A DNA stretch of 64,000 nt, taken from positions 1 to 64,000 of the forward strand of contig JBCCXY010000003.1 in NCBI GenBank assembly GCA_039190895.1, written 5' to 3'. Numbering within the stretch: position 1 is the first letter of the stretch; each line of letters opens with the position of its first letter. The translations under genes and the position numbers were made by a program. Below are positions 58,702-64,000 of this stretch, piece after piece. Source of the stretch: Ovoidimarina sp039190895 (GTDB lineage: Bacteria > Pseudomonadota > Alphaproteobacteria > Rhodobacterales > Rhodobacteraceae). The notes under the pieces are model-generated. The model saw only the letters and a list, made by a program, of their open reading frames with translations, was not told where the DNA came from and did not search any database.

Positions 58702-60225
58702 ATGTCCCTGATGTCTCGGCTCGCTTTTGCCGCCCTAGTGGCGGTTGGCCCCGCCCTTCCCGCTGCCTCACAAGACGGCAGCCTTACGATCTCGGTCGGC
58801 TTTGGCCCGGTCGCCGAGGTCCCGGACCCCCGAGCGGGGTATAACGGTTGGATGTCGAACCAGACCGGCGTGACCGAGACGCTGATGGGGATCGACTATG
58901 ACATGAAGCTGTATACCCGGCTAGCGGAGGGGATTGAGCAAGCGTCGCCAACGACTTGGCGGGTGACGTTGAGGGATGGTGTGACCTTCCACGATGGCGC
59001 ACCGCTGACGGCGGCTGCAGTGGTGGCGTCGATTGAGGCGATCTTGGACGAGGCGCATCCGGGCCACAATGCGCGGGTCGCGAAGCTGTTGGACCTGGCG
59101 GGGCTGTCGGCGGAGGGCGACCGGGTTGTGGTGTTTGAAACGAATTCTGCAAACGCGGCATTCCCGTGGACGCTGTCGGAACCGGGCATTGCGATTTTGG
59201 GCGAGCCGTCTGACGCGTTTCCGATCAACGGGACCGGGCCCTACGTTTTCAAAGAGGCGGTGCCGGAGCAGTTGTACCGTGTGGAGGCGAACCCATCTTA
59301 CTGGCAGGGTGCGCCCGGCCTTGAGGAGGTGCGCGTCGTGGTCGCTGGAGATCCGGCAACGGCCGCGCTCGCTTTCGAGGCGGGGGAGGTTGATATGGTG
59401 ATCAACTACCCCGAGGCGGACTTTGAGCGGATCAAGGAAACCGGCGCGCAGGGCTTTTCGTCCCCGACGGCGCGTCTGTATTTCTATACCGTCAACGCCG
59501 ATAGTGGGCCGATGGCCAACCCGTTGATCCGGCAGGCCGTTTCCATGGCGATTGACCGACAAGGCATCGTGGACGCCGCCCTGTCGGGCGTGGGCGGCGT
59601 GCCTGCGGGCACGGTTTTTCCAGATGGCAAGGGGTGGGCGGCTGACATCCCGGTCGCCTATGATCCCGCGAAATCCGAGGCGCTGTTGGCCGAGGCCGGG
59701 GCAGTCAAGGAGGGTGGCCGCTGGATGCTGGATGGCGAGCCGCTGGAGATCGACATTGTCACCTACTCGTCCCGCGCAGCGCTGCCGCCCACGGCGGAGC
59801 TGACGCAGGCTTTTCTGGCGGCCATCGGCGTGGGCGCCAACGTGACGGTCGGCGAATGGGGCGCGAGCAATGATGCGATTGCGGCGGGCGATGCGGACCT
59901 GTTCTTACAGTCATGGGTGACGACCCCGCAGGGCGATCCGGGCGCGGTGCTGGAGACGCTGCTCAAGTCGGATGGCGGGTCGAACGCGGGGAAGTACGCA
60001 AACCCGGAGCTGGACAAGCTGCTGGATGATGGCCGTCTGACGTTCGAGCAAGAGAAGCGAGAGGCGATCTATGACGAGGTTCAGAAGATCATTGCCGCCG
60101 ATGCCGCGATGATCCCGGTGTTCCATGTCAGCCAGGTGAATGTGGCCAAGCCGGGCTTGACGGGCTATGCCGTGCACCCGACCGAGACCTATTGGATCAC
60201 GCACGAGACGAAGTTCGCTGAATGA
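58702..60225 (+). CDS. Nickel/peptide-type ABC transporter binding protein (507 aa)
   Basis: Family 5 (DppA/NikA/CntA) binding protein. It has a signal peptide of about 22 residues (MSLMSRLAFAALVAVGPALP, then AASQ), then GYNGWMSNQTGVTETLMGID and TWRVTLRDGVTFHDGAPL, the family hallmark. The start is ATG 58702, seven bases after AAGGA; the earlier ATG 58696 is too close to that site. Five genes follow with overlaps. Metal (free or chelated), opine-metallophore complexes or peptides are possible cargo; the Zur-type box upstream favours a metal role. Confidence 0.85.
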   Translation: MSLMSRLAFAALVAVGPALPAASQDGSLTISVGFGPVAEVPDPRAGYNGWMSNQTGVTETLMGIDYDMKLYTRLAEGIEQASPTTWRVTLRDGVTFHDGAPLTAAAVVASIEAILDEAHPGHNARVAKLLDLAGLSAEGDRVVVFETNSANAAFPWTLSEPGIAILGEPSDAFPINGTGPYVFKEAVPEQLYRVEANPSYWQGAPGLEEVRVVVAGDPATAALAFEAGEVDMVINYPEADFERIKETGAQGFSSPTARLYFYTVNADSGPMANPLIRQAVSMAIDRQGIVDAALSGVGGVPAGTVFPDGKGWAADIPVAYDPAKSEALLAEAGAVKEGGRWMLDGEPLEIDIVTYSSRAALPPTAELTQAFLAAIGVGANVTVGEWGASNDAIAAGDADLFLQSWVTTPQGDPGAVLETLLKSDGGSNAGKYANPELDKLLDDGRLTFEQEKREAIYDEVQKIIAADAAMIPVFHVSQVNVAKPGLTGYAVHPTETYWITHETKFAE

Positions 60226-60899
60226 CGCTATCCGTTTCCGGCCTGAGCGCGACGCGTTCGGGCCGGACCATCCTGCACCCGACATCGCTGACGATTGCGC
60301 CTCGCGCTCGGATTGGGCTGGTGGGCGCATCCGGGTCAGGCAAGTCGACGCTTGGCCATGCGCTGATTGACGATCTGCTGCGGCAGGGGCGCCGCGTGGC
60401 GCATGTGCCGCAAAGCCCGGATGAGGCGCTAGACCCGCTGCGGAGCATGGCGTTTCACTGGCGGGAGGCGGAAGAAGCCTTGGGGCTAGGACAAGCGGAT
60501 CGCGCCGGGCTGTTTGCGGCGCTGAAGATCGAGGGCGGGGATTTGCGGCAGCGGCCCTGGGGTTGGAGCCGGGGCATGCAGCAGCGGTTCGTCATCGCGA
60601 TGGCGCTGATCGGGGCGCCCGATCTGATCGTGTTGGATGAACCGACGTCGGCGCTGGACCCGGTGGTGGCCGCGGCGACGATGGATCTGCTTGACCGCCA
60701 CCTCGACCAGCGCGACACGGCGATGATGCTGATCACCCATGACCTTGGGCTCGCGGCCCGGCGCGTGACGAGCCTTATGGTCATGCACGAGGGACACTTG
60801 GTCGAAGAGGCCGCCACTTCCGATATTCTGGAGCGCCCGCAGACCGAGGCCGCCCAGGCGCTGGCGGCACATCGAAGCTGGGCGGCGGTAGCGTGCTGA
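60222..60899 (+). CDS. Nickel/peptide-type ABC transporter ATPase 1 (225 aa)
   Basis: Short DppD/NikD/CntD-type ATPase. Walker A GASGSGKST is at about 35-43, the signature reads WSRGMQQR (near 115, in place of LSGGMQQR), Walker B LIVLDEPTSALD near 132, and the H-loop LITHDLGLAA near 165. It lacks the C-terminal oligopeptide extension of DppD, as expected for metal-type members. It overlaps the binding-protein gene by 4 bases and the next ATPase by 7. Confidence 0.87.
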   Translation: MTLSVSGLSATRSGRTILHPTSLTIAPRARIGLVGASGSGKSTLGHALIDDLLRQGRRVAHVPQSPDEALDPLRSMAFHWREAEEALGLGQADRAGLFAALKIEGGDLRQRPWGWSRGMQQRFVIAMALIGAPDLIVLDEPTSALDPVVAAATMDLLDRHLDQRDTAMMLITHDLGLAARRVTSLMVMHEGHLVEEAATSDILERPQTEAAQALAAHRSWAAVAC

Positions 60900-61600
60900 G
60901 CGTTGAGGGCGTGTGGGCCAGGCGCGGTGGCGCGGTGGCGCTGGAGGATGTCTCGCTGACGCTTGCTCCGGGCCAAACGCTTGCGATTGTTGGGGAAAGT
61001 GGCGCCGGAAAGTCGTCGCTTATCGCAGCGATCCTAGGGTTTTTGCCGCTGTGGAAGGGCCGGATTTCGTGGGACGGCGCGCCCGTGCGGGCCTGCCGCC
61101 CGGCCCTTGTGATGCAAGAGCCGCGCGCGGCGTTCAACCCGGCGCATCGGTTGCGGCGGTCGGTGCTGGAGCCGGTTCAGGGCGTTCCGGTCGAGCGGCT
61201 GCGGCGATTGTGCGAGGGGCTGGAGCTGTCGGAGGATGTGCTGGATCGGCGGCCCGGAGAGGTGTCGATTGGGCAAGCGCAGAGGGTTGGCATCTTGCGA
61301 GCGCTGATCGCGTCGCCGCCGCTTGTGCTGTTTGACGAGCCGCTGTCTGCGCTGGATGCGATGACACAGAAGCACACGGCGCGTCTGATTGCGGAGTTGC
61401 AGAGGGAAGAAGGGTTTGCGGCGCTGATCGTAACGCATGATCTTGGCTACGCGGTGGCGCAGGCAGATGAAATTGCCGTTCTAAGGCGCGGAAAGATCGA
61501 GGAAATCGCGCCGCCGGATGTCGTCGCGCAGGCGCCGAGGTCGGCGTATTGCCAGACCCTGCGAACGGCGGCCATCTCGTTGGGCGCTTTGGAGGCATGA
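60893..61600 (+). CDS. Nickel/peptide-type ABC transporter ATPase 2 (235 aa)
   Basis: DppF/NikE/CntF-type ATPase with Walker A GESGAGKSS at about 35-43, a degenerate signature VSIGQAQR near 122, Walker B LVLFDEPLSALD near 142 and the H-loop IVTHDLGYAV near 176. Translation starts at GTG 60893, inside the end of the preceding gene. The two ATPases together should form the heterodimer that drives the importer. It overlaps the permease gene by 4 bases. Confidence 0.87.
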   Translation: MLSVEGVWARRGGAVALEDVSLTLAPGQTLAIVGESGAGKSSLIAAILGFLPLWKGRISWDGAPVRACRPALVMQEPRAAFNPAHRLRRSVLEPVQGVPVERLRRLCEGLELSEDVLDRRPGEVSIGQAQRVGILRALIASPPLVLFDEPLSALDAMTQKHTARLIAELQREEGFAALIVTHDLGYAVAQADEIAVLRRGKIEEIAPPDVVAQAPRSAYCQTLRTAAISLGALEA

Positions 61601-62535
61601 CCCGCACCCTCGCCGGTCTTCTGCTTCGGGCGGTTGTCGTTCTGGCCGGGACCGCACTGATCACGTTCGCATTGCTGTGGAACGCGCCCGGGGACCCGGC
61701 GCAGGCGATTGCGCTCGCGCGGTTCGATGCGCTTCTGACGGAGGACGTCGTTGAGCTGGTGCGCGAAGAGGCGGGGCTCAATACCGGGTTCTGGACGGCG
61801 TTTTGGGGCTGGGTCGGGCCGCTGCTGACGCTGGATTTCGGGCGATCTGCTGTCACGGGGCGGCCTGTGTGGCCGGATCTGTGGACGTCGATCACCTATA
61901 CGTTTCCGTTGGCGCTGGCGGGGCTCGCGGTTGGCTTGGCGCTGGCGCTGCCGCTGGCGTTTCTTGCGACGCGACGACCGGGTGGGGTGGTAGATCGGGT
62001 GGCTGTGGCGGTGGCCTCACTGGGGGCGGCGATCCCGGCGTATTGGCTGGGGCTGTTGTTGATCCTCGTATTCGCCGTGCATCTGGCGGTGTTACCCGCG
62101 ATGGGGGCCCGCACCCCGGCCCATGCGATCCTGCCGGCGGTCACGCTTGGGCTTGGCGTGGCGGCCTCGCTGACGCGCATTATCCGGTCTGGGATTCTGG
62201 AGGCGCGGGGCCAGCTCTTCCTTCCGGCACTGCGGCGCAGGGGCGTGGCGCCGGGCGCCATCGGACGCGATCACGTCGCGCCGCATGCGGCGATCCCGGT
62301 GGTCACGGTCTTCGGGCTGGAGCTTGCGTTTCTACTGGAAGGCACGGTGATGGTTGAGGTCATCTTCGGACGCCCCGGCCTTGGTACGTTTCTGGTCGAC
62401 GCCATCGAGGCGCGCGACTTCCCTCAGGTGCAGGCGGTGGTGATCCTCATGGCGCTGCTGTTTGTGACGGTGAACCTGATCATCGACCTGATCTATCGCG
62501 CGGTGGATCCGCGGATCGGCGCGCACGATGCGTAG
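61597..62535 (+). CDS. Nickel/peptide-type ABC transporter permease 1 (312 aa)
   Basis: DppB/NikB-type permease with about six membrane helices. The N-terminal helix (about 5-27) is followed by WNAPGDPAQAIALARFD, and the core has SLGAAIPAYWLGLLLILVFA and GRPGLGTFLVDAIEARDFPQ near the C-terminus. The EAA-like loop is in LPALRRRGVAPGAIGRDHV. Start ATG 61597 overlaps the ATPase stop (ATGA). Overlaps the second permease by 8 bases. Confidence 0.88.
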   Translation: MTRTLAGLLLRAVVVLAGTALITFALLWNAPGDPAQAIALARFDALLTEDVVELVREEAGLNTGFWTAFWGWVGPLLTLDFGRSAVTGRPVWPDLWTSITYTFPLALAGLAVGLALALPLAFLATRRPGGVVDRVAVAVASLGAAIPAYWLGLLLILVFAVHLAVLPAMGARTPAHAILPAVTLGLGVAASLTRIIRSGILEARGQLFLPALRRRGVAPGAIGRDHVAPHAAIPVVTVFGLELAFLLEGTVMVEVIFGRPGLGTFLVDAIEARDFPQVQAVVILMALLFVTVNLIIDLIYRAVDPRIGAHDA

Positions 62536-63322
62536 CGTTGCCGTCCTTGCAGGAGCGATCCTTTTGGTCGCCATCGTCGGACCGCTGCTGGCGCCGTATG
62601 ATCCGACGGCGATCAACATCCCAAAGCGCCTTGCTGCGCCGAGCGCGGAGTTTCCGTTGGGCACTGATGCGCTGGGGCGGGATATCCTGTCGCGCCTTTT
62701 GTACGGCGCGCGGTGGTCGCTGGGGCTGGCGCTGGTGGTCTCGCTGATCGGGTTGTGTGTGGGCACAGTGATTGGCCTGGTTGCCGCGCTGGGTGGCCGG
62801 ATCGCGGACTGGGCGGTGATGCGGACGACCGACACATTCCTTGCGTTTCCAGAGCTTGTGGCGGCAGTCGTCATCGCCGGGCTCATGGGCGCGGGCACGT
62901 GGAGCCTGATCTTTGCGCTGAGCGTCACCGGCTGGATGCGCTATGCGCGGGTCGCGCGCGGGATCGGGCTGTCGCTGCGAACGCGGGGCTATGTGGTGCA
63001 GGCGAAGTTGGCCGGGCTGTCGCCGCTGGCCGTTGCGCGGTGGCATTACTTGCCGTCGCTTGTGCCGTCGCTGACGGTGGTGTGGACGGGCATGTTTGCG
63101 CGGGCGATCCTAGGGATTTCGGCGCTTGGGTTTCTGGGCTTTGGTGTGCAGCCCCCGACACCGGAATGGGGCACGATGCTTCTGGATGCGCGGGTTCACA
63201 TGCGGTCTACGCCGTTGCAAATGGTCTGGCCAGGGCTTGCGGTGGTAACGTGCGTGCTGGCGATCAACCTCGCCGGGGACGCCTTGCGCGACGCGCTTGC
63301 CACGGAAGAACACGCGGGGTGA
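62528..63322 (+). CDS. Nickel/peptide-type ABC transporter permease 2 (264 aa)
   Basis: DppC/NikC-type permease with about six membrane helices. The family motif FPLGTDALGRDILSRLLYGAR (about 43-63) is present, as is a C-terminal GFGVQPPTPEWGTMLLDARV. The EAA loop lies around VVQAKLAGLSPLAVARWHYLP. Start ATG 62528 lies inside the end of permease 1. Its TGA overlaps the GTG of the following EamA gene by 4 bases. Confidence 0.88.
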   Translation: MRSVAVLAGAILLVAIVGPLLAPYDPTAINIPKRLAAPSAEFPLGTDALGRDILSRLLYGARWSLGLALVVSLIGLCVGTVIGLVAALGGRIADWAVMRTTDTFLAFPELVAAVVIAGLMGAGTWSLIFALSVTGWMRYARVARGIGLSLRTRGYVVQAKLAGLSPLAVARWHYLPSLVPSLTVVWTGMFARAILGISALGFLGFGVQPPTPEWGTMLLDARVHMRSTPLQMVWPGLAVVTCVLAINLAGDALRDALATEEHAG

Positions 63323-64000
63323 GTGACGACCGTCCCCTGTTCGGCATCGGCCTGCGGCTGGCGTCGGGGCTACTGATGGCGGGCATGTTCATCAGCGTGA
63401 AGGCGGTGAGCGAGGCCGTCCCGCTGGGGCAGATCGTGTTCTTCCGCTCGGCCTTTGCGATCATTCCGCTGGTCGTGTTCCTGTGGCTGCGGGACGAGTT
63501 TCCCGGCGGGCTGGCGACGAAGCGGCCCGGGGGTCATCTGTTGCGGGCGAGTTTCGGGGCGTTGGCGCTATTCACCTCTTTCGCGGCGATTGAGCGGCTG
63601 AACCTGGCGGAGGCGCTGCTGGTTGCGCAGCTTTCGCCTATTCTGATGGCGCTTGCGGCTGTGGTTCTGCTGTCCGAACGGCTGACGCGGTGGCGGGTCG
63701 GGGGCCTCGCATTGGGGTTCGCCGGCGTGCTGGTGCTGGTCGGGCCGGAGTTGAGCGGTGCGGGCGGGCCGGAGCGGCTGTTGGGCTTTGCGCTTGGCCT
63801 CGTGTCAGCGGTGCTGACGGCGCTTGCGCTGATCATGGTGCGGAGCCTGAACAAGACGGAAAGCCCCGGCGCGATCGCGATGTATTTCGTGCTGGCGTCC
63901 ATGCTGGGGGCGCTGCTGACGCTGCCGTGGGGATGGATCATGCCCGAGGGGCGCACGCTGATGCTGCTGGTGGCCGCCGGGCTGTTCGGTGGGTTCGGGC
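63319..64000 (+). CDS. EamA/DMT-family transporter, partial at window edge
   Basis: The frame opens with GTG 63319 (GTGA overlap with the permease stop) and continues to the end of the window without a stop, 227 residues so far. It has hydrophobic helices throughout, with GLRLASGLLMAGMFISVKAV at the start, QIVFFRSAFAIIPLVVFLWL, LNLAEALLVAQLSPILMALA and LSERLTRWRVGGLALGFAGV: the two-repeat EamA pattern. DMT carriers of this kind export small metabolites. Co-translation with a Zur-linked nickel/peptide-type importer recalls CntI, the pseudopaline exporter of Pseudomonas. Confidence 0.85.
   Translation, partial: MSDDRPLFGIGLRLASGLLMAGMFISVKAVSEAVPLGQIVFFRSAFAIIPLVVFLWLRDEFPGGLATKRPGGHLLRASFGALALFTSFAAIERLNLAEALLVAQLSPILMALAAVVLLSERLTRWRVGGLALGFAGVLVLVGPELSGAGGPERLLGFALGLVSAVLTALALIMVRSLNKTESPGAIAMYFVLASMLGALLTLPWGWIMPEGRTLMLLVAAGLFGGFG

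Noticed and set aside
1..64000. tRNA/rRNA genes, phage integrase, transposases
   Set aside because: Looked for cloverleaf arms with TTCGA-type loops and for transposase or integrase motifs in the translated frames; none seen by eye. A tRNA scan would settle the RNA part.

Overview
The window is one GC-rich stretch (about 63-65% by eye) of alphaproteobacterial chromosome, most likely from a marine-type Rhodobacteraceae (Rhodobacterales). The indicators are an FrcBCA-type sugar importer with a ROK regulator, a quaternary-amine (ProXVW/TmoXVW-type) importer, a cyoABCD-SURF1 quinol oxidase operon, an alphaproteobacterial Zur-type operator in front of znuCBA, a bacteriophytochrome with an HWE/HisKA_2-type kinase, and an H-NOX paired with an HNOBA-GGDEF-EAL protein. 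I saw no tRNA, rRNA, CRISPR array, phage module or transposase.

Layout. (1) 0-3.1 kb: amino-acid ABC importer on the minus strand whose ATPase is cut off just after Walker A. (2) 3.3-5.0 kb: a diheme c-type cytochrome. (3) 5.2-10.3 kb: five minus-strand genes chained by 4-bp ATGA overlaps (GNAT-like, ThiF/E1-like, membrane protein, second GNAT-like, Acg-type nitroreductase), the best candidate for an undescribed pathway. (4) 10.4-12.4 kb: PAS-GGDEF-EAL protein. (5) 12.5-14.3 kb: rtcB2-prfH ribosome-repair pair preceded by a 14-codon leader ORF. (6) 14.5-17.8 kb: SnoaL, metallo-beta-lactamase-fold and SnoaL proteins with a divergent LysR. (7) 18.0-22.8 kb: cyoABCD-surf1, divergent from an MFS transporter (23.0-24.3 kb). 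(8) 24.5-28.1 kb: betaine/TMAO-type importer. (9) 28.1-30.5 kb: H-NOX and its c-di-GMP partner. (10) 30.6-34.9 kb: ROK regulator and frcBCA. (11) 36.0-38.9 kb: Zur box, 43-residue membrane protein, znuC, znuB, His-rich znuA.

(12) 38.9-45.8 kb: a decayed carbohydrate ABC operon under a LacI regulator. A segment of about 1.5 kb (42001-43500) is inverted, splitting the solute-binding protein and one permease so that each has its C-terminus on the opposite strand. The same operon carries an in-frame stop exactly at the Walker B glutamate of the ATPase, an internal ATPase deletion, a frameshift in the glycosidase and a large permease deletion. (13) 45.8-58.5 kb: a sensory island with a Cache-PAS-GGDEF-EAL protein, two periplasmic binding proteins, three histidine kinases, three receiver proteins and a bacteriophytochrome. 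(14) 58.5-64 kb: a second Zur-like box followed by a nickel/peptide-type ABC importer and, at the window edge, an EamA exporter, a layout resembling opine-metallophore (Cnt) loci.

Two families of intergenic repeats recur: a 24-bp palindromic unit (five copies) and a 90-140-bp palindrome-bounded element (three copies), all next to gene ends. One 24-bp copy supplies the last codons and stop of the LysR gene. The plus strand is generally G-richer than C; this reverses inside the 42.0-43.5 kb inversion.
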